Shown: positions 27,977 through 37,777, counted from the first letter of the stretch. The stretch: 64,000 nucleotides of DNA from Urbifossiella limnaea (GCF_007747215.1 NZ_CP036273.1:2092322-2156321), one strand, 5' to 3'. A program made the numbers and translations. The notes: generated by a model not told the origin, from the letters alone.

Positions 27977-28636
27977 CTACGCGGGCGATTGCCACGCCTG
28001 CCACGCGGCGGCCTGGAGCGCGGCCCGGTCCCCGGCCGACAGGCCGGGCACCTCAACGTCGACCCCGACGGGACTCCCCCGAAAAAGTGCGGCCAGGAAG
28101 ACGCACGCGGCGAGGTACGACCCCGCCACGGTGGGGTGGCTCTGGTCCCGGTCGTGGAGGACGGGCTCGTCGTAGTCCCGGAGGAACCGCTCCCACGCGA
28201 CGCCGACCGGGGCGACTGTGGCACCGAGCTCCTCGCCGACGGCGGTGTACGCGTCGGTGATCGCCTGCTGCGAGCCCGGCGCGTTCAGCCGCGCCCACGT
28301 CATGTAGAGCACCGTCCTCGCGCCGGCGGCCCTGATCACCCCGTCGAAGAGTCGGACGTTCTCGTGCATCCGGGCGGCGTTCTTGACGGGCAGCGTGCTC
28401 TGCTCCTGGAGCACGACGGCGTCGTACCGGCCGTCCCGGATCGCCTCCGCCGCCCGGCCGGCATTCCAGTGCGCCCGGAGTGAGGCCCCGCCAGCCTGGA
28501 TCAGGCGGTGTTCGAGCGCCTGACCCCGCGCCTCGGCCAGCCGTGCAATCAGGCCGGGGAGGTCGTTTCGGGCGGTGAAGCTGTTCCCGACGAACAGCAG
28601 CTTCAGCGGTCCGCGGCCGCGACCATTCTTCGCCAT
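27977..28636 (-). CDS. SGNH/GDSL-type hydrolase
   Basis: A 219-residue esterase of the SGNH superfamily. Block I reads LLFVGNSFTARNDLP near residue 11, with the nucleophile serine in GNSFT. VVLQEQST supplies the third block, and the C-terminal DRDQSHPTVAGSYLAACVF carries the Asp/His catalytic pair. The layout resembles the DUF4886-type branch. No signal peptide is visible at the chosen start; the ATG at 28636 follows GAGGGG in the mRNA sense, whereas a longer frame to 28741 lacks such a site. It is divergent from the DUF1501 gene at 28925. The natural ester substrate is unknown. Confidence 0.85.
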   Translation of the reverse strand: MAKNGRGRGPLKLLFVGNSFTARNDLPGLIARLAEARGQALEHRLIQAGGASLRAHWNAGRAAEAIRDGRYDAVVLQEQSTLPVKNAARMHENVRLFDGVIRAAGARTVLYMTWARLNAPGSQQAITDAYTAVGEELGATVAPVGVAWERFLRDYDEPVLHDRDQSHPTVAGSYLAACVFLAALFRGSPVGVDVEVPGLSAGDRAALQAAAWQAWQSPA

Positions 28637-28804
28637 GTGCCCCTCACGTTCCCCGCTCGGTGGGTGGTAACCGAACGATCTCGAGCCGTCGCTGAGTTTA
28701 GAGCCGTCTCGGGCACACCGTGAAGTCCGGGACGATTTCACCCGAGGGTACTGCCGTCCGCGAGCGCGCGGCCCGCGTCACAGTAAATCGGGTAACTCTC
28801 GCTA

Positions 28805-28845
28805 CTCTCGGGTGAGAGAAGCGGGTACTGTTTTGCTTTACCCGC
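28805..28845. promoter_or_regulatory. Two hairpins in a divergent intergenic region
   Basis: CTCTC-GGGT-GAGAG (28805-28818) and GCGGGTA-11 bases-TACCCGC (28821-28845) lie back to back between the divergent SGNH gene and the DUF1501 gene. This is promoter territory for both, so they may be operators or leader hairpins. Confidence 0.35.
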
Positions 28846-28924
28846 CTGCCGATTTGCTGCCGGCTGACCCGTTCGCGTCACGATTCCACCCCGCCATACG
28901 TTCCCGTCGTTGAAGGATGCCGCC

Positions 28925-30265
28925 ATGCTATCCGTGTTCGGAACTCGCACGTCCTCCGGTGGTTACGCCTCGCGCCGGGACTTCTTGAAGGTCGGCGCGC
29001 TGGGCCTGGGCGGGCTTTCACTACCGGGACTGCTGAGGGCCGAACGGGCGGCCGGGATCGGGCGGTCCCACAAGGCCGTCATCATGATCTACCTGGTGGG
29101 CGCGCCGCCGCACCAGGACATGTACGACCTCAAAATGGACGCCCCGGCGGAGATCCGCGGCCCGTTCAAGCCCGTCAACACGAACGTGTCCGGCATCCGG
29201 ATCTGCGAGCACCTGCCGAAGCTGGCATCGATCATGGACAAACTCGTCCCGCTCCGGTCGGTGTACGGGTCGCCGAGCGGGGACCACGACTCGTTCATCT
29301 GCTACACCGGCCGCACGGTGCAGAAGCAACCGCCGGGCGGGTGGCCGTCCCTCGGTTCGACCGTCTCGAAGGTGCTCGGCCCGTCGGAAGGGTCGGTGCC
29401 GCCGTTCTTCGGCCTCGCCCCCGACGCGGGGCACCCGCCCTACGGGTCGCCCGGCCACCCCGGGTTCCTCGGCGTCGCCCACGGCGCGTTCCGCCCGTCG
29501 GGTCCGATCCGCCAGGACATGGTCCCGAACCCGAGCAACGCGGTTCACCTCTCGGACCGGACAAGCCTCCTGAAGGAGTTCGACCGCCTCCGGAGTGATC
29601 TCGGCACGAAGGGAACGTTCGACGGGGTGGACGCGCTGCGGCGCCAGTCGCTCGAGATCATGACCTCGAGCAAGATGGTGGACGCGCTCGACTTGTCGAA
29701 GGAGCCGCTGGCGGTCCGCGAGTGGTACGGCAAGGGCGACCCCAAGAACTACGGGGACGGCGCCCCGCGGAACCTCGAACACTTCCTCATGGCGCGCCGG
29801 CTGGTCGAGGCCGGGGCCCGTGTGGTGACGCTGAACTTCGGCCGGTGGGACTTCCACAGCGACAACTTCGGCGAGTGCAAGAACACGCACTTCCCGTGGT
29901 TCGATCACGGGATGCACGCGCTGATTACGGACCTCCACGACCGGGGCCTCGACAAGGATGTCGCGGTCGTGGCCTGGGGCGAGTTCGGCCGCACGCCGCA
30001 GATCAACAAGGACGCCGGGCGCGACCACTGGCCGCAGGTGGGCGGCGGGATCCTCGCGGGCGGCGGGTTCCGTACCGGGCATGTGATCGGCGCCACCGAC
30101 CGTACGGGCGGGACCATCACCCGTCGGCCCGTTCACTTCGGCGAGGTGCACGCCACGCTCTACCGTCACTTCGGGATTGACCCTCATGCCGTGACACTCC
30201 CGGACTTCAGCGGCCGGCCACACTACCTGGTGGACGAGTGGCAGGCGCTGCCCGAAGTCCTCTGA
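28925..30265 (+). CDS. DUF1501 family exported protein with altered first core block
   Basis: A 446-residue DUF1501 protein. ASRRDFLKVGALGLGGLSL at residues 15-33 is a clear Tat signal. The C-terminal block GEFGRTPQINKDAGRDHW is fully conserved. The first block, however, reads GAPPHQDMYD (residues 59-68) where relatives have GGxSQ, so the usual serine is proline. If that serine is catalytic or metal-binding, this paralogue has changed or lost that function. The ATG at 28925 follows GAAGGA; a TTG at 28910 is less likely. A second DUF1501 gene follows 101 bases later. Confidence 0.9.
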   Translation: MLSVFGTRTSSGGYASRRDFLKVGALGLGGLSLPGLLRAERAAGIGRSHKAVIMIYLVGAPPHQDMYDLKMDAPAEIRGPFKPVNTNVSGIRICEHLPKLASIMDKLVPLRSVYGSPSGDHDSFICYTGRTVQKQPPGGWPSLGSTVSKVLGPSEGSVPPFFGLAPDAGHPPYGSPGHPGFLGVAHGAFRPSGPIRQDMVPNPSNAVHLSDRTSLLKEFDRLRSDLGTKGTFDGVDALRRQSLEIMTSSKMVDALDLSKEPLAVREWYGKGDPKNYGDGAPRNLEHFLMARRLVEAGARVVTLNFGRWDFHSDNFGECKNTHFPWFDHGMHALITDLHDRGLDKDVAVVAWGEFGRTPQINKDAGRDHWPQVGGGILAGGGFRTGHVIGATDRTGGTITRRPVHFGEVHATLYRHFGIDPHAVTLPDFSGRPHYLVDEWQALPEVL

Positions 30266-30366
30266 GGTATGAGGCCCGCCCCCCGCCTTCCGGCTCGAGA
30301 TGGCTTCCGTCCGAAGGGTCCGGCATCCCGAAACCGAGCGATCGGTCGAAACTTGGAGGTGTTCCC

Positions 30367-31833
30367 GTGCTGAACGTGCTCGGTTCGAGCAAGCGACTCC
30401 GTGACGGCTTCACCCGGCGCGAGTTGATCCAGGCCGGCGCCGGTGCCGTGGTGGGATTGGGGCTCACGGGTCTGACGCGGACCCCTGCCACGGCCGGCGG
30501 GGGCACCCGGCCCCGGCACTTCGGCAAGGCGAAGAGCGTCATGGTTCTGTACCTCTACGGGGCCATGAGCCAGATCGACACGCTCGACCCCAAGCCCGAC
30601 GCCCCGGCGGAAATCCGTGGGCCGTTTCGCTCGATGGCGACGAAACTGCCGGGCGTGCGACTGGGCGAACACCTGCCCCTTCTTGCGGACCGACTCGACC
30701 GGGTCACGATGGTCCGGTCGATGAACCACCCCGAGCCGATTCACAACGTCGCCAACACGGTCACCGGCATCAGCAGGACCGACGTGCCGATGGAACTGAA
30801 CCAGCGCCACCCCCGGCACTGGCCGTTTTTCGGGTCGGTCATCGACTACCTCGAAACCACACAGGCCGGCCGGGCCGGCGACCCGCTCATTCCCCGCAAC
30901 GTCATTCTGCCCTGGCGGCAGAGCGCCACCGCCCCCGACAAGCGGGCCGGGTTCTTCGGCGGGTTCCTCGGCTCGCGGTACGACCCGACGCCCCTCGAGT
31001 TTCGCGGCAAGGGAACGGTGCAGGACTGTGTCGAGAAGTTCAACCCGTACTGCGGCGTCGACCCCCGCGACGCGTACAACTTCCCGGCAACGGATTTCGG
31101 CCCCCAGATGACCGTCGACCGCTTCCGCGCCCGCCGCGGCCTGCTCGACGAACTCGACGACCGGCAGCGGTACCCCGCGGGCACGGCCCCGCTCCAGTCG
31201 TTCGGTGAGTTACAACAGATCGGGCTGAGGCTGTGCGATTCCGCCACGCTCCCGGCCGCGCTCAACCTCGCCCGCGAACCGGCCAAGCTGCGGGAGCGGT
31301 ACGGCCACCACCTGTTCGGTCAGTCGACGCTGCTCGGCCGCCGGATGATCGAGGCCGGCTCACGGGTCGTCACGGTCCTCTGGGACGAGTTCGCCGCCAA
31401 CAACTCGGCGTGGGACACCCACAACAACCAGACGCGCCGACTCGGCCGCGAGTTGTGTCCAGGCTTCGACCGGTCCGTCTCCGCCTTGCTCGACGACCTT
31501 GAGCAGCGGGGCCTTCTCGACGAAACGCTCGTGGTGTGCCTCACCGAACACGGCCGAACTCCGCAAGCCGAGGGAAACGGCGATGGCCGGAACCACTGGT
31601 CCGGCGCGTACAGCATCATGCTGGCCGGCGCCGGCGTCGCCCGCGGTAACGTCGTCGGCTCGAGCGACCGCCAGGGCGCCTTCGTGAAGACCCGCCCGGT
31701 CAATCCCAAGGACATCCTTCACAGCATCTATCACCTTCTTGGCATCGACGTCGAACGCTCCATCCCCGACCGTCAGGGCCGACCGATGCCGCTCGTCGAC
31801 GGAGGCCATCTCGTACCCGAGATCCTCGCGTAG
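30367..31833 (+). CDS. DUF1501 family exported protein
   Basis: A 488-residue DUF1501 protein. The GTG start follows GGAGG and gives the N-terminal FTRRELIQAGAGAVVGLGLT (residues 15-34) its normal Tat position. Core blocks are GAMSQIDTLD at residues 65-74, with the serine present, and TEHGRTP followed by DGRNHW, so both the phenylalanine of EFGRTP and the aspartate of GRDHW are changed. An open frame extends 43 codons upstream but has no ribosome site. It is followed by a hypothetical membrane protein after 55 bases. Confidence 0.88.
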   Translation: MLNVLGSSKRLRDGFTRRELIQAGAGAVVGLGLTGLTRTPATAGGGTRPRHFGKAKSVMVLYLYGAMSQIDTLDPKPDAPAEIRGPFRSMATKLPGVRLGEHLPLLADRLDRVTMVRSMNHPEPIHNVANTVTGISRTDVPMELNQRHPRHWPFFGSVIDYLETTQAGRAGDPLIPRNVILPWRQSATAPDKRAGFFGGFLGSRYDPTPLEFRGKGTVQDCVEKFNPYCGVDPRDAYNFPATDFGPQMTVDRFRARRGLLDELDDRQRYPAGTAPLQSFGELQQIGLRLCDSATLPAALNLAREPAKLRERYGHHLFGQSTLLGRRMIEAGSRVVTVLWDEFAANNSAWDTHNNQTRRLGRELCPGFDRSVSALLDDLEQRGLLDETLVVCLTEHGRTPQAEGNGDGRNHWSGAYSIMLAGAGVARGNVVGSSDRQGAFVKTRPVNPKDILHSIYHLLGIDVERSIPDRQGRPMPLVDGGHLVPEILA

Positions 31834-31888
31834 CGCCTCCCCCCTCCCGAACGGAGTGCAATCATGCCCGGACCAGGGTTGATCCTGG

Positions 31889-32518
31889 TTGACGGTTTCT
31901 TCTTGGTCGGGGCGGTTGCTGCCCGGGCCGCTGCTGACCGGGTACACACGCAAATTCCTGAACCTCCAATCGAGCCCGCCGGACCGACCGCGGCGACCGC
32001 CTCGCCCGTCCTCGCCCCGCCCGGCGCGACTGCTGGTTGCGGCCTCACTCCTTTTCGGGATTTCGATCGGCGGCGGGGCGGTTGCGCTGTTCGCGGCACG
32101 GTCGGCTCCGCGATCGGCCCCGGGACCACGCAAACTGGCGTACGACTTCCGCGCCCCCTTACCCGGGTCGGTGGCCGACGTGTCCGGCACCGGGACCGGG
32201 TTCACCCACCGGCTACCGGGAACCGGAGCAGGCCTCCCGGCGAGCGACCCGAATCTGCGACTCGTCCTACCCTCGGGGCGACTCGAGGTCACGGCCACGG
32301 GCAGTGACCTGAACACCCTGCTCCGGCTCGAACAGGCCGAGTTCCCCGGCGTCCGGTTGGCCGACCTCGGGTTCACAGGGGGTGAGGATTTCGAGGTCGC
32401 GGCCGAGATCCGCGGCGACGGCCTGATCGTGCGCGAGTACCAGACGACCGATGCCTGGGAAACCGCTTCGTGGACCCCGCAGACGTGGACCGCACCCGTC
32501 ACCGCGACGCAGAAGTGA
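31889..32518 (+). CDS. Hypothetical membrane-anchored protein, possibly truncated
   Basis: An open frame of 209 codons with one likely transmembrane helix (LLVAASLLFGISIGGGAVAL, about residues 48-67) after a proline- and arginine-rich N-terminus. The outer part contains YDFRAPLPGS, then GTGFTHRLPGTGAG and GVRLADLGFTGGEDFEV, which looks like the opening of a lectin-like beta domain. It ends soon after, in a tryptophan- and threonine-rich tail, so it may be a shortened gene. The TTG start is uncertain. It lies 24 bases before the metallophosphoesterase gene. No family is assigned. Confidence 0.45.
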   Translation: MTVSSWSGRLLPGPLLTGYTRKFLNLQSSPPDRPRRPPRPSSPRPARLLVAASLLFGISIGGGAVALFAARSAPRSAPGPRKLAYDFRAPLPGSVADVSGTGTGFTHRLPGTGAGLPASDPNLRLVLPSGRLEVTATGSDLNTLLRLEQAEFPGVRLADLGFTGGEDFEVAAEIRGDGLIVREYQTTDAWETASWTPQTWTAPVTATQK

Positions 32519-32542
32519 CACACCCCGCACCAGGAGTCCCGA

Positions 32543-33562
32543 ATGAAACGGCTCGGATTCGCACTGTTCGTGATCCCGCTCGGTGTGGTGGCGGCCCTAC
32601 TCACCACCCCGCCGCTCGCGATCGCGGCACCCGATGGCCCGGAACCGCTCACCTTCATCGCGACCTCCGACTCGCACTACGTCTCGTCCAAGAACCTGGA
32701 ACGCATCGATCGGAACAAGGCGACCATCGAGCGAATGAACAACATCCCCGGTACGCCGTGGCCGGCGAAACTGGGCGGTGGGAAGGTCGGCACGCCCCGC
32801 GGCGTCCTGGCGCTGGGCGACCTGATCGACGACGGGGACAAGCGGGACGAGACTCCCCTGCAATGGCGCCACTTCGAAAAGCAGTTCGGGCTCGACGGCA
32901 CCGACGGACTCCTGAAGTACCCGGTGTTCGAAGGGTGGGGGAACCACGACGGCCCGCCGGTCGGGAAGGAGAAGTTCGGGTTCAGTGTCCAGTCGAAAAT
33001 CAAGGAGCGGAACGCGCTCCGGAAGAAGGCCGGCCGCATCGGCACCGTGTCCGAGAACGGCCTGCACTACTCCTGGGATTGGGACACGGTGCACTTTGTT
33101 CAAGCCAACCTGTACCCGGCCGACAGGCAGCACGCGAAGGTGCGCTACTCGCTCCCGTGGCACGACCCCCAAGGGGCGCTCGCGTTCGTGAAGGAAGACT
33201 TGAAGCGCAACGTCGGCGACAGCGGCCGACCGGTCGTCGTGATGTCGCACTGCGGGGTGGACACCGACTGGTGGCACCCCGAGGATTGGGCCGCGTTCTA
33301 CAAGGCGGTGAAGCCGTACAACGTGATCGCCTACTTCTACGGGCACAGCGGGACCGGGTTGCGGAAGTACAAACCCGAGGGCGAGGAGAAGGCCCTGGAC
33401 TGTGTCAACACCGGGCAGACGGAGAAAGGGTTCTTCGTGGCCGAGGTCACTGCGAAGCGACTCCGCGTGGGGTTCCAGGCCAAGAAAGACCCGAAGGCGA
33501 CGGAGAACATCGTGTGGGAGTGGAAGTACCTGCTCGAGAAGCCGCTGACCGCCGGCAAATAG
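32543..33562 (+). CDS. Exported calcineurin-like metallophosphoesterase
   Basis: A 339-residue phosphoesterase with an N-terminal signal peptide (residues 1-28). Metal-site motifs are seen in order: DSHY near residue 43, GDLIDDGD near 93, GNHDG near 133, SHCG near 235 and GHSG near 264. The last motif normally reads GHxH; here the second histidine is absent, so one metal ligand may be missing or replaced. A well-placed ribosome site (AGGAG) precedes the ATG. It heads a short-spaced run with the sialate esterase and the glycosidase. Confidence 0.85.
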   Translation: MKRLGFALFVIPLGVVAALLTTPPLAIAAPDGPEPLTFIATSDSHYVSSKNLERIDRNKATIERMNNIPGTPWPAKLGGGKVGTPRGVLALGDLIDDGDKRDETPLQWRHFEKQFGLDGTDGLLKYPVFEGWGNHDGPPVGKEKFGFSVQSKIKERNALRKKAGRIGTVSENGLHYSWDWDTVHFVQANLYPADRQHAKVRYSLPWHDPQGALAFVKEDLKRNVGDSGRPVVVMSHCGVDTDWWHPEDWAAFYKAVKPYNVIAYFYGHSGTGLRKYKPEGEEKALDCVNTGQTEKGFFVAEVTAKRLRVGFQAKKDPKATENIVWEWKYLLEKPLTAGK

Positions 33563-33618
33563 TCGAGCCCCGCGACGTGCTGGTTCGAACCGTTCCTGTG
33601 ATCCGGAGGACCTGACAC

Positions 33619-35214
33619 GTGTGTCCGCTCCGTCCCACGCGTTGCGTCACAATACTGGCCTGTCTCGTGCTCAACTGTCTGGCGAGCGAACGGGCGCGTG
33701 CCGACGTGCGGCTGCCGGCGCTGTTCGCGGACCACGCCGTCCTCCAGCGGGACAAGCCGCTCCCCGTATGGGGCTGGGCCGAACCCGGCGAGAAGGTGAC
33801 GGTGAAACTCGGCACGGAGGGCGGCGACGTCGCCGCCGGGAAGGACGGGCGGTGGCAGGTCACGCTCAAGCCGCAGCCCGTCTCGAAGGAGCCACTCACA
33901 CTGACCGTCGCGGGGAAGAACACGATCACGGTCAAGGACGTGCTCCTCGGCGACGTGTGGCTCTGCGGCGGCCAGTCGAACATGGAGTGGGGACTGGGCG
34001 GGTGCGACGCGCCGGAGGACATCAAGGCCGCCGACCTGCCGCTGGTCCGCCAGTTCGGGGTCGAACTCCACTTCGCCACGACCCCGCAGGCCGACGTAAG
34101 GGGCCGGTGGGCGGTGTGCACGCCGCAGACCGCCCCGGGGTTCACCGCGGTCGGGTTCTACTTCGCCCGCCGCGTCCACAAGGAGACCGGCGTCCCGATT
34201 GGTCTGCTGAGGTCGTGCGTCGGCGGCACCAACATCGAGCTGTGGATGTCGCAGGACACCCTGATGAACACGCCCGCGCTGGCCGGGTACGGGAAACTCA
34301 TGCGCGAGTCGCTCGCCACCCACCAGAAGGATCTCGCGGCCGCCCTGCCCGGGGTCGAGGAGTGGGCCGCGAAGTCGCGCGACGCTCTGAAGGCCGGGCG
34401 GCCGGTGCCGCTGCCACCCGCGATCCCGGAGTTCCCGTTCGGGGAGAAGATGTTCCGCCCGCGGTGCGTCACGCTCCACAACGGCATGATCGCCCCGCTG
34501 GTGCCGTTCGCCCTGCGCGGGGTGCTGTGGTATCAGGGTGAGAACAACGCCGGCGGCGCGGCCGACGGCTTGCAATACGTCGAGAAAAAGCGGGCGATGC
34601 TGGCCGATTGGCGGAAGTGGTTCGGCGACCCCAACCTGCCCTTCTACTTCGTGCAACTTGCCGGATGGCAAAAACCCTCCGACCAGCCAGCCGGCGGCGA
34701 CGGGTGGGCGCACGTCCGCGACGCGCAGCGGAAATGCCTGACGATCCCGCACACCGGGATGGCGGTCGCCACCGACGTCGGGGACGCGGACGACATCCAC
34801 CCGAAGAACAAGGCCGATGTGGGCGACCGGCTGGCGAGGTGGGCGCTCGTGAGCGAGTACGGCAAGACGGTCGTCCCGTCCGGGCCGCTGTTCCGGGCGC
34901 TGAAGATCGAGGGTAACAAGGCGGTCGTCGAGTTCGACCACGTCGGGGCCGGGTTGATGGTCGGCCGGAAGGACGGCCGCAAGCCGGCGGACGAACTGAC
35001 GGACGGCAAGCTCGCCCGGTTCGCAATCGCCGGCAAGGACAAGAAGTGGGTTTGGGCGAACGCCGTGATCGTGGGCGACACGGTCGTCTGCACCCACCCC
35101 GACGTCCCCAACCCGGTGGCCGTGCGGTACGCCTTCACCATGAATCCGGTCGGGGCAAACCTGTACAACCGCGACGGCCTCCCCGCGTCGCCGTTCCGCA
35201 CCGACGACTGGTAA
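33619..35214 (+). CDS. Sialate O-acetylesterase-type SGNH esterase
   Basis: A 531-residue exported esterase. The GTG start gives a signal peptide ending near ERARA. After an N-terminal beta domain (RLPALFADHAVLQRDKPLPV), the SGNH blocks appear: GDVWLCGGQSNMEW near residue 113, WYQGENNAGG near 305, and DDIHPKNKADVGDRLA near 392, which carries the catalytic Asp and His. This is the standard sialate O-acetylesterase/acetylxylan-type layout and normal length. It lies 56 bases after the phosphoesterase and 13 bases before the glycosidase gene, suggesting removal of acetyl groups from a glycan that the next enzyme degrades. Confidence 0.9.
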   Translation: MCPLRPTRCVTILACLVLNCLASERARADVRLPALFADHAVLQRDKPLPVWGWAEPGEKVTVKLGTEGGDVAAGKDGRWQVTLKPQPVSKEPLTLTVAGKNTITVKDVLLGDVWLCGGQSNMEWGLGGCDAPEDIKAADLPLVRQFGVELHFATTPQADVRGRWAVCTPQTAPGFTAVGFYFARRVHKETGVPIGLLRSCVGGTNIELWMSQDTLMNTPALAGYGKLMRESLATHQKDLAAALPGVEEWAAKSRDALKAGRPVPLPPAIPEFPFGEKMFRPRCVTLHNGMIAPLVPFALRGVLWYQGENNAGGAADGLQYVEKKRAMLADWRKWFGDPNLPFYFVQLAGWQKPSDQPAGGDGWAHVRDAQRKCLTIPHTGMAVATDVGDADDIHPKNKADVGDRLARWALVSEYGKTVVPSGPLFRALKIEGNKAVVEFDHVGAGLMVGRKDGRKPADELTDGKLARFAIAGKDKKWVWANAVIVGDTVVCTHPDVPNPVAVRYAFTMNPVGANLYNRDGLPASPFRTDDW

Positions 35215-35227
35215 CCCCGGAGCCGAA

Positions 35228-37777
35228 ATGCGAACCGTCCCCCTCTCCAGTGCCGCGCTCGCCGTGTGCCTTCTCGCCGTCCCGACGGGAGCGGCGGAGC
35301 CGTTGCTCGCTCCGCAGCAGCTGCTCGACCGCGAGACGTTCTGGGACAACCGCGACTGGGACTGGTACCAGGCGAACGTGCCGTTCTTCGAGTGCCCCGA
35401 TCCCGACATCCAGACGACGTACTACTACCGCTGGGAGCTGCTGACCAAGCACCTCACCTACGGCTCCCCGAACTCCGGGTACTCGTTCACCGAGTTCATC
35501 GACCGGCCGTTCTGGTCCGGGGCGTACGGCGCGATCTCGTGCCCGGCCGGGCATCAACTTTACGAGGCTCGCTGGCTCCGCGATCCGAAGATCGCCCGCG
35601 ACTACGGTCGCTACTGGCTCCGCACGCCCGGCGCGCAGCCGCGGAACTACAGCACGTGGCTCGCCGACGCCGTCTGGGCCGTTCACCGCGTCCACCCGGA
35701 CGACGCACTCGTCACGGACCTGCTCCCCGACCTGAAGAAGAACCACGAGGGCTGGGAGAAGCGGCACTTCGTCGCGGACGTGGGGCTGTTCTGGCAGACC
35801 GGCCACGACGACGGGATGGAGTTCAACATCAACAGCCGGCAGACCAAGGACATCCTCCGCGGCGCGCCCGGCTACCGGCCCACCATGAACGCGTACCTCT
35901 GGGCCGACGCACTCGCCATCGCCCGGGTCGCGGACCTCGCCGGGGACAAGGCTACGGCCGGTACCTACCGCGCGAAGGCCGCGGGGTTGAAGGAGAACCT
36001 CCAGAAGAAGCTCTGGGACCCGAAGCGGCAGTTCTTCTTCCCCATGTCCCAGCGCGACGAGGAGGTCGACGGCTTCAAGGTGAAGGCGCTCACCCTCACG
36101 CACCAGACCGGGCGGCACGCGGGTAGCGCGTTCGGCCGCGAGCTGATCGGCTACGTGCCGTGGCAGTTCTCGATGCCGGACGCCAAGAAGGGGTACGAGG
36201 TCGCGTGGAAGAAGTTGACGGACAAGGACGGGTTCGCGGCCCCGTTCGGCCCGACCACGGTCGAGCGGAACGACCCGATGTTCCTGCTCAAGAAGACGTG
36301 CTGCTGGTGGAGCGGGCAGTCGTGGCCGTACGCCACCAGCCAGACGCTCAAGGCCCTCGCGAACGTCCTTCAGGAGTACGAACAGGACGCGGTCACGAAG
36401 GCGGACTACCTGAAGCTGCTCACGACGTTCGCGAAGACGCACCGGAAGAACGGCAAGCCGTACCTCGCGGAGGCGTGCCACCCGGACACCGGCTCGTTCG
36501 AGGGGCACGACGGGTACAACCACAGCGAGCACTACTTCCACTCGTCGTTCAACGACCTGGTCGTCACCGGCCTGGTCGGGCTGACCCCGCGGGACGACGA
36601 CACGCTCGAACTGAAGCCGCTCGCGCCGGCGGACTGGGCGTACTTCGCACTCGACGAGGTGCCGTACCGCGGGCACCTCGTCAGCATCCAGTGGGACCGC
36701 GACGGCACCCGGTACAGGCGCGGGAAGGGGCTGCGCGTCTTCGCCAACGGAAACGAGATCGCCGCGTCCGAAACGCTCGCCCCGCTGGCGGTGAAGCTGC
36801 CGGCCGCGCCGAAGCCCGCGGGGCGCGGGGCCGCGGGGCCGGTCAACTTCGCGGTGAACAACGACGGGACGTACTACCCGCGGGTGCTCGCGTCGTTCTC
36901 GCACCCGAAGACGCCGCCGTCGAGGTTGACCGACGGCAACTACTGGTACCTCCGCGACCCGCCGAACCGCTGGACGTGTGAGGGGTCTCCCAACGCGAGC
37001 GACTCCGTGGTAATCGAGTTCGGCGCGAAACGCGTCATCCACACCGCGAAGCTCTACTTCCTCGACGACGAAAAGGGCGTCGTTCCGCCCGCGAAGTTCG
37101 ATATCGAATCCTGGGACGGGAAGGCGTGGCAGCCGGTCTCGACGCAGACCCGCGCCCCGGAGAAGCCGACCGGTCGCCGGGCGAACGTGATCCGGTTCCC
37201 CGCACTCGCGACCGAGAAAGTGCGGGCGGTGCTGCTCCACGCCAACGGCGGCAGGTCGGGCCTGACCGAGTTCGAGGTCTGGGGTGACGCCAAACTCCCA
37301 CTCGCCGACCCGCCGCACCCGGCGGGGAACCTCGCGTACAACCCCGGCGACAAGGCGTTCCCGAAGGCCTCCGCCTCCTATGCGGACCGCTTCGGGGGGA
37401 GGCCGATGAGCGCCATCGACGGGAAGACCAACTTCCTCCCCAGCCCGACCAACCGCTGGACCAGTTACGAGTCGCCCAACGCGACCGACTGGCTCGATGT
37501 GGACTTCGGTTCCGAGAAAGAGTTCGCCCGCGTCGAACTGGCGATCTACGACGACCGCGGCGGGGTGCAGCCGCCCTCGAAGTACGAGGTCGAGTTCTGG
37601 GACGGGAAGGCGTGGCGGCCGGTGGCGAACGCCAAGAAGATGCCCGAGAAGCCGACCGGCAGCCAGTTCAACCAGGTCCTGTTCGACCGCGTGAATGCGA
37701 GCAAGGTACGGGTCGTGTTCACCCACGCGGGCATGGCCCGCAGCGGGGTGTCCGAGATGTTCGTCTGGAACGAGTGA
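35228..37777 (+). CDS. Exported glycoside hydrolase with two C-terminal discoidin-like domains
   Basis: An 849-residue protein with a Sec signal (residues 1-22). Residues about 35-530 form an (alpha/alpha)6-type glycosidase domain like the mannosylglycerate-hydrolase/GH63-related group: GAYGAISCPAGHQLYEARWL, WQTGHDDGMEFNINSRQ, CCWWSGQSWPYATSQT and DGYNHSEHYFHSSFNDLVVT are typical sugar-cleft patterns. Two F5/8-type (discoidin-like) domains follow, about 560-685 and 710-845; each ends with the same style of segment (WDGKAWQPV and WDGKAWRPV). The exact substrate cannot be read from sequence. It overlaps in context with the sialate esterase 13 bases upstream. Confidence 0.85.
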   Translation: MRTVPLSSAALAVCLLAVPTGAAEPLLAPQQLLDRETFWDNRDWDWYQANVPFFECPDPDIQTTYYYRWELLTKHLTYGSPNSGYSFTEFIDRPFWSGAYGAISCPAGHQLYEARWLRDPKIARDYGRYWLRTPGAQPRNYSTWLADAVWAVHRVHPDDALVTDLLPDLKKNHEGWEKRHFVADVGLFWQTGHDDGMEFNINSRQTKDILRGAPGYRPTMNAYLWADALAIARVADLAGDKATAGTYRAKAAGLKENLQKKLWDPKRQFFFPMSQRDEEVDGFKVKALTLTHQTGRHAGSAFGRELIGYVPWQFSMPDAKKGYEVAWKKLTDKDGFAAPFGPTTVERNDPMFLLKKTCCWWSGQSWPYATSQTLKALANVLQEYEQDAVTKADYLKLLTTFAKTHRKNGKPYLAEACHPDTGSFEGHDGYNHSEHYFHSSFNDLVVTGLVGLTPRDDDTLELKPLAPADWAYFALDEVPYRGHLVSIQWDRDGTRYRRGKGLRVFANGNEIAASETLAPLAVKLPAAPKPAGRGAAGPVNFAVNNDGTYYPRVLASFSHPKTPPSRLTDGNYWYLRDPPNRWTCEGSPNASDSVVIEFGAKRVIHTAKLYFLDDEKGVVPPAKFDIESWDGKAWQPVSTQTRAPEKPTGRRANVIRFPALATEKVRAVLLHANGGRSGLTEFEVWGDAKLPLADPPHPAGNLAYNPGDKAFPKASASYADRFGGRPMSAIDGKTNFLPSPTNRWTSYESPNATDWLDVDFGSEKEFARVELAIYDDRGGVQPPSKYEVEFWDGKAWRPVANAKKMPEKPTGSQFNQVLFDRVNASKVRVVFTHAGMARSGVSEMFVWNE

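Noticed and set aside
31864-32307. Plus-strand frame starting with ATG at 31864
   Set aside because: It overlaps the more protein-like frame at 31889 that has a membrane helix and ordered domains; its translation has no motif.
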